From: Chromera velia
Taxonomy: Eukaryota > Sar > Chromeraceae
Length of the DNA: 32,500 nt
Assembly: GCA_018398765.1 (NCBI GenBank)
Contig: JAHBMJ010000890.1
Location: 1-32,500 of the forward strand
Reading direction: 5' to 3'
Below the pieces are notes generated by a model, which saw nothing but the letters and a program-made list of their open reading frames with translations, did no database searches and was not told where the DNA came from. Both the position numbers and the translations under genes were made by a program. Numbering within the stretch: position 1 is the first letter of the stretch; each line of letters begins with the position of its first letter. Positions 14,346-24,439 of this stretch are shown here, piece after piece.

Positions 14346-15078
14346 GGTTTGCCCTGTTCGGACAGACAAACTACTAGGTAAATACTAAAATTGCACTAGC
14401 ATTTAAATAGAATTTACTAGGGAAACACTAAGGCAGTTAGGGCATGTTACACTGTAGGTGCTTAGTATTTCAAAAATCATACTAGGGCATGCACTATAGT
14501 AAAAATAAAAAATGCCTAACATTTTTATAGCATCAAGATTAGTACTGTTTCAGCAATTCATTCTTTTAACAATAGAAGTAAATTGACTTATGATGCAGAG
14601 ATATATGGGTATGTATGACCTGAGATATCGATCAGACAGCAATCTTGTCATAAACTTTCTAGAAGTTAGCATCTATCTATATATTCATTTAATTAAGCTT
14701 ATATCACTTTAAACAATCGGTTTAAAACAATTTTATCTTTTGAATGAGTTAGGTTAAAGCCGGTGAGCCACCTCTTAGGCTCTAGCCAACCTGGTATGTC
14801 ATACAGAAATTTGTTATACAACCTAGGTTCCATGGGGCATTTGAAGGCTTGCAAGACTAGACGGCCCCTTCTATTGTTGTACTATATATTATCGTAGATA
14901 TTACTATGAGACATACTAAGAAAATTCTATATCATTTTTTTTAGTTTGCTAACATAATGCTGAGTATTTTTTTTAAATAAAAAATAAATACCTAGTATTT
15001 TAATAATATTTACACAGATTATGCTAGAGTATGCAAGGCATCTATTAAAGTAGTTTGTCTGTCTGAACAGGGCAAACC
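14346..15078. mobile_element. MITE-like element with 30 bp terminal inverted repeats
   Basis: The left end (14346-14375, starting GGTTTGCCCTGTTC) and right end (15049-15078) are inverted copies of 30 bp with a single G/A difference. The 733 bp between them is AT-rich with no significant open frame. This fits a non-autonomous DNA transposon (MITE). The immediate flanks do not show an obvious target-site duplication, so the superfamily is unassigned. Confidence 0.65.
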
Positions 15079-15260
15079 GTAATATCTTTCACATCCACTA
15101 AATGATCAAGCTTTAGATTCGATCTCCAATAGCCAGTCTTGATTCTCTTTAGGCCGACCCGTTGTGTACGTTTCTCCCAAAAATAAACCTAGATACGTCC
15201 ACACTCTTCACAAAAAGGCAATACAGAAGCAACGGGCTTCTTTGCTAGCAGAATGTCCCC

Positions 15261-15503
15261 TCAAAGCTGTCGGTTGAGTGCCCTCTGATCCTCACATGAG
15301 GGAACCTCAGACGGAGAAGGAAGAAGAAAAGAAGAGACGGGCTGTGGAGAAAGCAACTCTTCAAGCGACGAATTCATAAACTTTTTAATCAAAACAGAGA
15401 AAACTGCTTCAAGAAGCTCTCTCCTTTCTTTTTGTTCCTCTGTTTTGAAGCTGTCTGGAGCATGGGAGGCACGTGCAGAGTTGTAGAACTGGATGAAAGG
15501 CAA
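15261..15503 (-). CDS. Possible terminal exon or ORF remnant, unrecognised
   Basis: An open stretch on the minus strand ends at a TGA at 15261-15263. It follows a possible 3' splice site (TTTCATCCAG, exon from about 15496). The peptide has a plausible helical segment (KTEEQKERRELLEAVFSVLI) and then a Ser/Pro-rich end. No ATG begins the frame. It lies inside the inverted-repeat element at 14091-15880, so it may be transposon-derived. I do not recognise a family. Confidence 0.22.
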   Translation of the reverse strand: MPFIQFYNSARASHAPDSFKTEEQKERRELLEAVFSVLIKKFMNSSLEELLSPQPVSSFLLPSPSEVPSCEDQRALNRQL

Positions 15504-15880
15504 CCGCAAGGTTACCAATGTAGTTAACCAATTTAAAGTGGCTTACCGTCTACCTTCATTGTTCTTTATTTCGAAAAAAAAATTGATAAAATTTGATTTT
15601 GTCACATTCATCAGGGTCTCTCATATACTTTTGGAGAGCTTGCAACGCTGAGACCCATCATTTGTCCTCTGAGTGAAGTCGTTTTCTTATGAAGTTAGTG
15701 TATAGATCTGAGAGTTTGTATCTGAAGATTTGCATGCATTTTTGCAATGATCACGATTATGCATACAAGCTCGGCTAAGCTCACGTGGCCCTGCTAAACT
15801 TTGCAGGGGTTTTTGCTTATACGGACCAAAACTAAAATGGGCATACTGATCTGCAATTTGCTATAAATGCAATCCAACAG

Positions 15881-16922
15881 AAAATTCATTAAAAAAAAAA
15901 ATGTTTCCATGCATGCGTGTATGCATACGATTTTTTTTTTCTATAATTCAGAAAAGAGAAAAACAAAATCATGCATATGCAGTCTATAGGATATTATATG
16001 GGACGTATCTTCATATGTATTCGTGGTGCAATTTCGCGTGCGCACTGAGTATATTTCAGAGGGGAAAAATGTCACCGATGGGAGCTCGATCTACATCTTA
16101 AGATTCTCAGCACAATTTTGTGCGTGCACTGAGTGCATTTGAGAGGGAGAAAATATAACTGATGGGAGCTCGATCTATATCTCAAGATTCTCAATCAAGA
16201 CGTTCGATCATTTTCGATTATATTTTTTTTGCCGATCATATTCAATCGATATCAATCGATGATCACCGGTATCTCCCTGACACTATAACCCACTTGAAAG
16301 AGAAATCTTTAAGTTCATCCGCCTATATGACTTTGTCTTTAAGTTTCAAGAATTAATTACGCCTGCGGCGGAACTTTTAAGACACTGTCCACGTCTGCGG
16401 CAATTTTCTGTGGCACAGAGTTTCAAGATATAGCCCGCGCCTGCGGTACGGATAAAAGCCATCCGCGAGAAATTCAAGTGGCCTGTAGTATCAGGAAGGT
16501 AATTACCAGCTTGTAAGAAACTTTAAGAATCTAAAAAGACATTCGGCATTAGGGCGGGAGGCCAATCCTTCGAGTATAAATCTGTATAAATTATAAATTA
16601 ATTAAATATAGATCTTATAATAGACTAAATCTAGGACTAGATGATAGAAAGTGTCTTCTTCTAATGAGAGAGTGAATCTGAATGATTGTTACGACAAGCT
16701 CCACCGAAGTAATAGTTCACCGTGCACATAAATCATAACAAATCGAACTTGCGGGTGAAGGGACAGAGCCGGGCAAACGGTAGAGCCGGTGCGTAAAAAA
16801 GCACGGGCATAAGGGTCCGACGTCAGGCCGTCCGCTACGACGTCACCCAGCTGTATCATACCCCGAGGTTTGATGGGAAAAAAATTAATTTGGAAATACA
16901 GAATTACGCATGCATCCGCATG
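15881..16922. other. AT-rich intergenic DNA with a tandem duplication
   Basis: No supported gene. It contains an imperfect tandem duplication (16028-16192) and, at 16364-16455, three spaced copies of a CGCCTGCGGC/CGTCTGCGGC motif about 35-50 bp apart. A minus-strand frame at 16689-16920 contains GLTSDPYARAF, faintly C2-like, but is otherwise unsupported. Confidence 0.4.
16028..16192. repeat. Tandem duplication of about 82 bp
   Basis: Two adjacent units share CAATTT(C/T)G, GCACTGAGT, GATGGGAGCTCGATCTA and AAGATTCTCA in the same order, at roughly 80-85% identity by eye. The second unit starts near 16112. Confidence 0.75.
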
Positions 16923-16927
16923 GAAGT
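16923..16927. repeat. Target-site duplication (left), GAAGT
   Basis: GAAGT directly abuts the outer TG of the left LTR and is repeated exactly at 22925-22929 outside the right LTR, as expected of integrase-mediated insertion. Confidence 0.85.
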
Positions 16928-17191
16928 TGTTAGCTATATACAAGGCTCTCTGAACTCTAATAACTAAGATGGGCCTTCGAGTTCAGTGGCTATAAGTGTC
17001 ATAGAAAGTCTGATCTAGGAGAGTTATCCTATTAATTCATCAGTTAGATGCTACCACATCAATCAAGCGTGCATGCAGGCAGACTGATCAATTTTGACGT
17101 CAGGCCACGTCAGAATTATATAGGCCGTCACTCGTAGCGCCGCCGCGCCGCCACGCCGCCACGCCTGCCCGCTGCTCGTGTTTGGCCTATA
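16928..17191 (-). repeat. 3' LTR of the chromovirus
   Basis: 264 bp; begins TGTTAGCTATATAC on the plus strand and ends GGCCTATA, where the partner has GGCCTACA. It differs from the other LTR at about 25 positions, about 23 of them transitions, and lacks a 14 bp segment present there. In element orientation it is preceded by a short purine-rich tract (GCAGCGGGCAGG) that may act as the polypurine primer. It contains a GCATGCA motif. Confidence 0.9.
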
Positions 17192-17375
17192 CCTGCCCGC
17201 TGCTTGGAGCCGATGACCTCGCTTGGCTTCTGCTCTTCTTCTATAGGCTCCCTCTCCTACAGCCCCCTCGAACCGTCGCTCATCATACACCTCATTCTAT
17301 AATACGGATAAGTACATCGAACTGTATACACACACATCCAAGATCGGAGGATAATGTCACACACAATTCATCTAC

Positions 17376-20300
17376 CTAATCTCTTTCATCCATCCTACAC
17401 TCACAAGCACGCATACCACTCCACAAGCCTATCACTTCTGCCCATACTGACTTCACCTCTCTGTTCCTCAACTGCATCCTACACCTGCCCGTTGCTTCTT
17501 TCTTTTCTTGCCTTTTCTTTTCTTTGAATGCGTGCAATGCTTCTTTGGCATGTATTAGATTTATGGCAGGCTCCCAGGATGCATTTTCTTTACTTTCTTC
17601 TTCCCACTATACCAGATAGTATGCCTGCTTGTCTAATATCTTTCTGTGATCAAGAATCTCTTTCACTTCATACTCGACCTCTTCTAATGTAGGCAATCTG
17701 ATGGTAGGAGGAGGGTTATCCTTTTCTCTCTCGTACTTCTTCAGGAAAGAAACATTGATGACATTGTGGCCCCTTACCCCTGCAGAGAAAATTAGCTTAT
17801 ATGCATTGCTCCCTATTTTCTCTTCTACCTCAAACGGTCCATAAAATACAGGCTCAAACTTCCCGCTTGGTTTCTTACTTCCCTTAAAATATGCATTGCG
17901 CACAAGTAAGAAATCCCTTGGAGCAAATGAAACTTCTTTTCTGTATAGGTCTACTTGACGAGCTGCTTGCTCTCTTGCTTGTTCAAGTTTCTTCTTTGCC
18001 TTCATGAATCAGATTTCTGCCTCTCTGCGGTCTGCAAAATCTGCTGCTGATGGATAGAATGACTTCGAGCGCACGGAGACTGAAGGCAAATGGATGGGGT
18101 CACAGCCGTACAAGAAAAAAAAAGGAGACATGCCTATGGCTGGATACACAGAATCACGAGATGCAAATTGACATGAACACAACCACCTCGGCTAGTCTGT
18201 CTGATGTTCATTCATAAAACAATGCAACATCTGTTCAATTATCTGATTGTCTCTCTCTGTCTGTCCGTCTGACTGTGGGTGTCCTCTTGTGCTCATATTC
18301 AGCTTCGTTCCCCACAAATAAGCCAATTCCTTCCAAAATGCCGACAAAAAACGAGGATCACGATCACTCATAACTGACTGTGGCATTCCGTGCTCGCATA
18401 CAACGCGCTCGTAGACCACCTCTGCAGTTCCCTCGGCGGTGATTTCCGAGGAGACTGCAGTGAAAGTAGGGGTTTTTGACAGACGGTCAATCACAGAGAG
18501 AATTCCATCAACCCATTCTCCTTTGAACATCACCCTCGGTAAACTAAACACAAAATCCAAAGAGATTGACTGAAAAGAGAATTCAGGGATAGAGAGAGGT
18601 TGGAGCAATCCATGTGGTTTCTCAGTCGGCCTCTTTGCTCTCTGACACGCATCGCACTTTCTGACATACTGCTGGACAGAAACATACATATGAGGCCAGT
18701 AAAAACTTTCTGCCAGTTTCAAATATGTCTTCTCTGCCCCCAAATGACCCCCTGTGGCCGTGTCGTGATGCTCATAAATGAGATTCCTTTGCAGTCTCTC
18801 TGTAAGGACAGCCAGCCAATTATTGAAATAAAGCAATCCATCCTCTATCTAAAAACGAGGGACAATCAGCCGCAAGTGTCGAGGCACCTCTCTATCAGGG
18901 TGCTCCATCACTTCCTTCACTTCTGTCCAGAACTTCTCTTCTTCATAGCCTTAAAGTTTCTTTATCTTCTCTAACAACTCCTCATCCGGCTGCACTCTTG
19001 ACTCCAGCAACAACAACTGGCAGACTTCTTTTCTTTCTTTCTCTTCTTCTGTTGACTCATGGGTGGTCACCGCTGGATGTCTGCTCAGTGCATCTGCCAC
19101 TCTGTTTCTTACACCGGGCACATACCTGGGAGTGATCCCTAACTCGTCGAACATTGAGACAAATCTGTGCATACGTGGAGACATCAGGGTGCGGTCAGCA
19201 GACACATTGACATACTTGAGAGATTCATGATCGGACCATACCTTAGTTGTATGACTGACATATGGTTTCTACGATTTCATAGCAAACACACATGCAAGAA
19301 ATTCTTTATCTCTGATGAGATACTTCAATTCTACCTGTGACATTCTGCGTGAAGCAAATGCACACGGATGGAGCCATCCAGTTTTAGGGTCTTCTTGCAT
19401 GAGTGCGGCAGCAAGCGTCTCTGTCGATTCACACGCATCTACAAAGATTTCAAATGGACGTGCAGAATCAGGGATGTACAGCTCTACTGTATTCCTCACT
19501 GCTTCCTTTACTGCCTCAAAGCTCTCTTCTTCTTTCTTTCCCCACTCAAACGATTTATCTCCCCTCAGCAATGCATACAGAGAACCTACCTTTTTACTGA
19601 AGCGAGGCACAAAACGTCTCACCCAATTTGCAAAACCAAGGAAAGAAAGCACATCGTTCTTACTCTTGGGGGTGGGCCACTTACTGATTTATTCAGTCTT
19701 GCTCCTCTCTGGACGCACCCCCGTCCGCGAAATCTTCAGTCCCAGAAAAACGACTTCAGTCTGCATGAAATAACATTTAGAGAGCTTTGCCTTCATACTG
19801 TTCTTACCGAGCAACCCCAACACAATCTGTATGTGTTTTTTGTGTTCTTCTCTAGTACGTGAATAAATGAAAATATCATCAAGAAAGACAGACACAAAAC
19901 GATCGAGGCACGAACGAAAAACATACTAAATCACTCTTATTCCATGCAGTGGGGCGTTTGTCAACCCAAAAGAGATGACCAGCCACTCAAAGGAACCATA
20001 ACAAGTTATAAAAGCTGTCTTCGGAATATCCTCCTCCCTCATTCTCATCTGATGGTAGTACTGACGTAAATCCAGCGTCGTGAAAAAGCATGCCCCATGC
20101 AGACGATCAATCAATTCCTGAGGGTGAGGGAGAGAATATTTATCTTTGATCGTTATTTTATTCAATCCAGTATAGTCACAGTACATACGCATGGTGCCGT
20201 CTTTTTTCTGGACAAAAAGGATCGGGGCAGTATATGAAGAAGCTGACAGACGGATGAATCCTTGCTAAAGATACACATCTATCTGCCTTCTCAGCTCATC

Positions 20301-21164
20301 TAACTCTCCGATCGACAAACGATAGGGTGGGCGGGCAGGAGGAGAATGACCTGGCTCAAGCTCAATTTTGAAATCCAAATTAGGTCCCCTTGAGGGAGGC
20401 AACTCTTTCAATCGATCGGGAAAGAGAGTTGTATAATCAGCTACAATTTCTTTTATATCAAGCACAACCTCAACATCCGGTCGAGAGAGAAATTCACGCA
20501 CATCTGACAAGTCAGAGGCCAACCGAGCAGGATGATTAGATGGAAGAGAAGATAGAAAATCAGAACCTAAAATCCCCCCATCATTCATTCTCCCTTTTCC
20601 TTTTCCCTCATTCACTTCAGTCATACAGACGTCGCAGGCAGGCCAGCGTGCCGTCTCCAATCGTATAAGATGACAAAAAGTACCTCTCTTAATCGCTCGC
20701 TTAGCCTGTAAATGCAACACAATGGGAGGGTAAGGTCTATTTTCAACACACGCACCCCCTTGAAGATTTACTTCCTTGCCGTCAAAGAAGAAGTGAAGAG
20801 AACGAGACCAGTGGCTGATTTCAGGTTGATGGACGTCACTCCATTTCCATCCAAGGATGATGTCGTAGCCATCCAGATCAGCAAGCAATGCACCGACTGT
20901 CTCCTGATACTCCTGAATTCAGAGAGGCATAGCAAGTGCATACTCACTGACCTCTCGTCTCCTCGGCTCCTTCACGGCGACCCGGCAGTTAAGAGGAGTA
21001 CTAAACTTGCGAACATGCAACTGCCAATGGTGTGCAAACTTGCTATTGATGAAAATATTATCGGCTCCAATGTCATACAAGACTCTGACTGAAGTACCCA
21101 CGACCGTGCCATGAAAGACAAAACCAGTCTCAAACGAATCTTCATCATCCTTATCTATCTCATT
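17376..21164 (-). pseudogene. Degenerate Ty3/gypsy pol (PR-RT-RH-IN-chromodomain)
   Basis: A single reading frame of about 1263 codons contains all domains and no frameshift, but ten internal stops. The protease near 21070 has DIGA where DTGA is usual, and later a DGYDIILGWKW motif. The reverse transcriptase (about 19800-20330) shows [27 protein letters not shown] and FLDD (usually YLDD). RNase H follows (about 18990-19480; VDACES, SDHESLKY, VADALSRH). The integrase (about 18190-18790) has an HHCC zinc segment and the D,D,E residues in SLDF, SDRDPRF and DGQTERDNQIIEQ. A GPF module (YGPFEVEEKIG) follows at about 17880. The chromodomain (about 17540-17690) has YEVKEILDHR and ASWEPAINL, with one stop at 17607-17609. 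Most stops sit where Gln, Arg or Trp would fit. Confidence 0.9.
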
Positions 21165-21192
21165 CTATCATATTCTATCCATTCTGTCTCTT

Positions 21193-22578
21193 TTATCTAT
21201 CTCCCTCCTCAACCACACTACGTACCTCTTGGTCTCTTTCGACCACGACGTTGTCATTTAGGCTTTGGTGTCTGATCGTTCTCATCCCGGCTATCCGTTT
21301 GGATCCATCTGTGCGCGTTGGTGATCTACGCCCCCAAGGCTGAGGAGATCCACCGAACGATGGAGACTGTGCGCGTCCCTCCCCTCTCCTTCCAGGCGAC
21401 ATCGGTGACCCCGGACTGTCACCTCACTGACCAGACCTGCCTTCCACTCCCGACGACTAGGCTCCTTGACTGGCGAAAGGATGCGGAGATGGGTAGGGGG
21501 TTAATGCTTGCCAGGGGTAACCCGGAGGCTGCCGGGGGGACTGGAAAGATCTGGTCTGGGACGTCCAGATGGTTTACATGTGTAGGGGCAACTGGGGTCC
21601 ATTACCACACTGCCTAACCTGATGGTCCAGCTCTCCACACAGCAAACAACGATGCAGTCTCCATCTGTTGTCCCACACTGCCTGCGGAATCGTGGGGTGA
21701 TGTGGTGGTAACCCCGTAGGCCTCCGAGGAGCACCAAACCTACATAATACCATTGGCGCCGGTCCTGTCGGGTTGATCGGCTCTAATGCTGTAGGCGTGG
21801 GCATGTTTCTCCGCCCCTACTGGCCCTTACGAGAGCTGACATCCTGCAGCTAGAGCTCATTGACAAGGGCCTTCTCCATCGCTTCCTCCAAAGTGATGGG
21901 TTCTGCTCAGTCCATCTCGTACCTGATGATAGGAGGCAATCCCTCAATGTAGTTATAAACCAAATCCAACTCGTTGGCTCCTGGGATCTTCAGAGCGAGT
22001 GTAGAGAAATCCTCGTTGTAGTCAGTGACGGACCCTCTGTATATGAGGGTGAGAACCTTCCTCCTCGCCTTCCTCCGCTCATGCTTCTCCTTGTACCCCC
22101 CTCTCAGCACTTCACGCAGTGCTGGCCAGTCCGCAAAACCTTGTCCACGCTTCACCCTCAAGTCAAACCAGTTCCTCAAGGGTGCAGACAGAAAAGTCTT
22201 GGCGATTCCCAGTTGACGATGATAAGAGACTTGAGCGTTGATGAAGTAGTCATCAGTATCCGTGATGAACCTCTCCGTTTGGTCGCGGCGTCCAGTAAAC
22301 GTCTCCGGCTTCACCAAAGTGATACGAGGCACCTGCTCGCGTTCTTCAACTTCAGGGCCCTGAGATCCAGTAAGAGGAAGTGCACCTTCAGCTGGAAAGA
22401 CAGGCTATGGAGTAACGATAGATTGAGCTGCGACCATACCTGAAAGAATCTGCTGGATCTGCTGGTTACTCTCCTGCAAAGCTGCAAAGCTTTGCTGCAG
22501 TGTCGTGAAGCCCTGCTGAAGGTTCTGCAAGGCATTTCCGACCTGCTTAGAAGTCAATGGAACGGGAACTGGTTCCAT
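21193..22578 (-). pseudogene. Degenerate Ty3/gypsy gag
   Basis: The frame opens at ATG 22578 and runs to TAA at 21193 with seven internal stops and no frameshift. The N-terminal part is Gln-rich and helical (LQQGFTTLQQSFAALQESNQ). The central part (about 21910-22330) resembles retrotransposon gag (FTGRRDQTERFI, LRNWFDLR, ALREVLRGGY, IPGANELDLVYNYIEGLP). A CCHC zinc knuckle, CX2CX4HX4C, lies at about 21607-21648. The C-terminal part is Pro/Arg/Ser-rich. The frame differs from that of pol. The junction (about 21150-21200) is a GATAGA-rich slippage-prone stretch, so the frame change could be either an old indel or the original gag-pol arrangement. Confidence 0.85.
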
Positions 22579-22619
22579 TGAGAAAACTAAATCTGAAGAC
22601 ACTGAGAGAATCAAAACTT

Positions 22620-22646
22620 GTTTGGAACCTGGCTCTAGTAACTAAT
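22620..22646 (-). other. Putative primer-binding site region
   Basis: Immediately downstream of the 5' LTR in element orientation the sequence reads ATTAGTTACTAGAGCCAGGTTCC. This resembles, with mismatches, the initiator-tRNA-Met type primer site (TGGTATCAGAGC) followed by the CAGGTTC often seen in Ty3/gypsy elements. The assignment is by resemblance only. Confidence 0.4.
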
Positions 22647-22924
22647 TGTTAGCTATATACGGGGCTCTCTAAACTCTAATAGCTAAGATGGGCATTTGAG
22701 TTCAGTGACTATAAGTGTCGTAGAAAGTCTGATCTAGGAGAGTTGTCCTATTAATTCATCAGTCAGATACTACCACATCAATCAAGCGTGCATGCAGGCA
22801 GACTGATCAATTCTAACTTCAGGTCACGTCAGAATTATACAGGCCATCACTCATAGTGCTGCCGCGCCGCCATACCGCCACACCTTGAACCCATCGCCTG
22901 CCCGCTGCTCGTGTCTGGCCTACA
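22647..22924 (-). repeat. 5' LTR of the chromovirus
   Basis: 278 bp; on the plus strand it begins TGTTAGCTATATACGG and ends TGTCTGGCCTACA, giving the canonical TG...CA ends in both orientations. It aligns along its whole length with 16928-17191 and has an extra 14 bp between two GCC triplets. Confidence 0.9.
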
Positions 22925-22929
22925 GAAGT
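22925..22929. repeat. Target-site duplication (right), GAAGT
   Basis: Exact copy of the five bases at 16923-16927, directly outside the right LTR. Confidence 0.85.
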
Positions 22930-23639
22930 CAATGCTTGCCGTAACAGTTGCTATGTGCTAGTATGTGCTAGTCTAGACATAGGAAAATAGAGTTTAAAAA
23001 AAGTGATTGATGAAAGAAAAATGAATCTTAAATGATAGAAAAAGTATTAGAAAGCTAGGTTCAATCATTCAGTTTTTCAAATCTCACGACAAATTTTTGA
23101 AATTCTGCGATTTCGATCTGGGTGTTAGGTATGTTTAATAGGTGTTAGAGGCGGGGTGGTGCGGGCATCTCTTCTACAACAGTATCCCTTCCCCTATGCA
23201 TGGTTCATGTCACGACCCTTCGTCCTTTGCTGGTGCGAAAAAGGGAGAGCGGTCCTAATCCCAAAAGGCATTTCAAACGCCGAAAAAACGTTTTTTCGGG
23301 CTTTTTAGCTCGTCCGGCATGCATACAATACAGATTTCCTCGCGTGTTTTTTAATTCATGCAGATTTTTTTTTCAGCATGCATGCAACATGCATGCACGC
23401 CCATGCAATTAAATTTGATTGCATGGTGCACGCCCATGCAATTAAATTTGATTGCATGCACCATGCAATCGTTCGATTGGAAGTTTTTCATTGAGACGTA
23501 TATGTAGAAGTACAGAAACATGCCCAAAGCTCAGAGTCCAGAGGCTTTCGAGGTTGAAATAAGCCCCAATTTTAGAAACACAATCTTCCTTCTTACGCTG
23601 ACCGGATCGGTTTGATCGAACGTACACGCACAAGCAAAA
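22930..23639. promoter_or_regulatory. Upstream region of the secreted-protein gene with palindromic motifs
   Basis: No gene is visible. At 23070-23115 lies a fourth copy of the TTTTTCAAAT/TTTTTGAAATT repeat. At 23378-23397 GCATGCATGC motifs cluster. At 23401-23458 two tandem units (33 bp period) each contain CATGCAAT and ATTGCATG as inverted arms around an 8 bp centre. They lie about 180-240 bp upstream of the start codon at 23640, a plausible place for regulatory sites. Binding by an ApiAP2-type factor is inference from the GCATGC core. Confidence 0.45.
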
Positions 23640-24439
23640 ATGCAGAAGATGGTTTCTGTTGCTCTCGCCGTCTCCGTCCTTTTGTCCTTATCCTTCACGC
23701 CAGCCACCAGTATCCTCACAACCTCTCTACGAAAGCTCTCCAAAAAGGGCGAGACGGTGTCACTGAAGACGGTAGGGAGGAAGGGAAGCGATCTGAAGGC
23801 GGCCTCTAGAACCAATTTCTTCTATAAAATCGAATTCAAATGGACCACTGGAGCACTTCCGCCCCCTTTCTTTGCAAGGTACGGAAATGCTTCCCGACCG
23901 ATTGCTGCAGTGTCTCTTCAATCAAGTGCTCTACTACCTCTCCGGCAGCGCAAGAGCGCGTCCTTCCTTGGCTTTTCCCGCTGCACCTCGATACATTACG
24001 GTCTCGTCTCCTGTCGTCTCTTTGTAGCAATACATGTATATATGATAATTTATTACGCATTCATCACGTACCTAAATTTCAAATGTGTGCTGCGTGCAGA
24101 TTCATTATCACTGCTGAGCCTGGAAAGCTGACGATGCTTAAGACAGACTACGAGGGTGAAACGATGGAGGAAAAGGAGGTGACTCTCGACCTCACCGAGT
24201 ACGGGAAAATTGCAAAGGAGGTGAGGGTGCGCTGCAACAAGGAGACGAACTCGCCAGAGAAGGGCATCAAATACGAGCACCCAATGGGAGGCCCTGTCTA
24301 CAGCCTCACTGCGTATGCCAAGGGGACCGTCCTGGACACCTACTCTGGAAAGGTGGGGGACTTTGCGATGGAAAGCGGTTGCCTTCCAGACGTTGTCGAG
24401 ATAGTGAAGAGCAAGTTCCCGGAGGAGACGACGGAGTAG
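23640..24439 (+). CDS. Secreted protein of unknown function (2 exons, 192 aa)
   Basis: Exons are 23640-23878 and 24100-24439, joined in phase 2 with donor AG|GTACGG and acceptor GTGCAG|A, giving 192 residues. A classical signal peptide (MQKMVSVALAVSVLLSLS, then FTPATS) predicts entry to the secretory pathway. The mature part is soluble and Lys/Glu/Thr-rich, with alternating beta-like segments such as NFFYKIEFKW, RFIITAEPGK and VYSLTAYAKGTVL, and two Cys (CNKE and SGCLP). There is no membrane segment or retention signal. Reading without splicing would replace the continuous pattern with a stop-limited frame, so the intron is favoured. An AATAAAA about 420 bp downstream (near 24860) could serve as a poly(A) signal. 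I recognise no family. Confidence 0.7.

Larger units (their letters stand above)
14091..15880. mobile_element. Candidate larger inverted-repeat element enclosing a MITE
   Basis: The segment 14091-14148 (CTGTTGGATTG ... ATGCCCATTTT) recurs in inverted orientation at 15831-15880, at roughly 80% identity by eye over about 50 bp. The two arms enclose 1.8 kb containing the 733 bp MITE-like element and an 85-codon minus-strand frame (15261-15518). This arrangement suggests an older DNA transposon into which another inserted. No transposase is recognisable and I could not define target-site duplications. Confidence 0.35.
16928..22924 (-). mobile_element. Complete Ty3/gypsy chromovirus, degenerate, with LTRs and 5 bp TSD
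   Basis: A 5997 bp LTR retrotransposon is inserted on the minus strand. LTRs of 264 and 278 bp begin TG and end CA (one end mutated to TA) and are flanked by GAAGT on both sides. In element order it carries gag with a CCHC zinc knuckle, then protease, reverse transcriptase, RNase H, integrase with a GPY/F-type module, and a C-terminal chromodomain. That domain order and the chromodomain define the chromovirus branch of Ty3/gypsy. Gag occupies one reading frame and pol another, each interrupted only by stop codons (7 and 10 internal). The copy cannot encode its full proteins by standard decoding. LTR divergence of about 9-10% by eye indicates an old insertion. Confidence 0.93.

Noticed and set aside
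15791..15818. Hairpin CCCTGC-loop-GCAGGG followed by TTTTT, like a bacterial terminator or small RNA end
   Set aside because: The context is a eukaryotic AT-rich island with no associated gene; a six-base stem is expected by chance.
16689..16920. Minus-strand frame with GLTSDPYARAF, reminiscent of a C2 domain
   Set aside because: The match is a few residues only, the open frame runs into the LTR, and no flanking exon was found across the insertion site.
17192..17500. A longer LTR extending to the pyrimidine tract near 17490
   Set aside because: The exact GAAGT duplication and the TACA end at 22924 place the LTR border at 17191/22924. The pol frame continues through the pyrimidine tract.
17376..21164. 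Alternative genetic code or stop readthrough explaining the pol stops
   Set aside because: All three stop codons occur internally, while the ubiquitin, KIFBP-like and secreted genes end cleanly at TGA or TAG. The LTR differences favour mutational decay.
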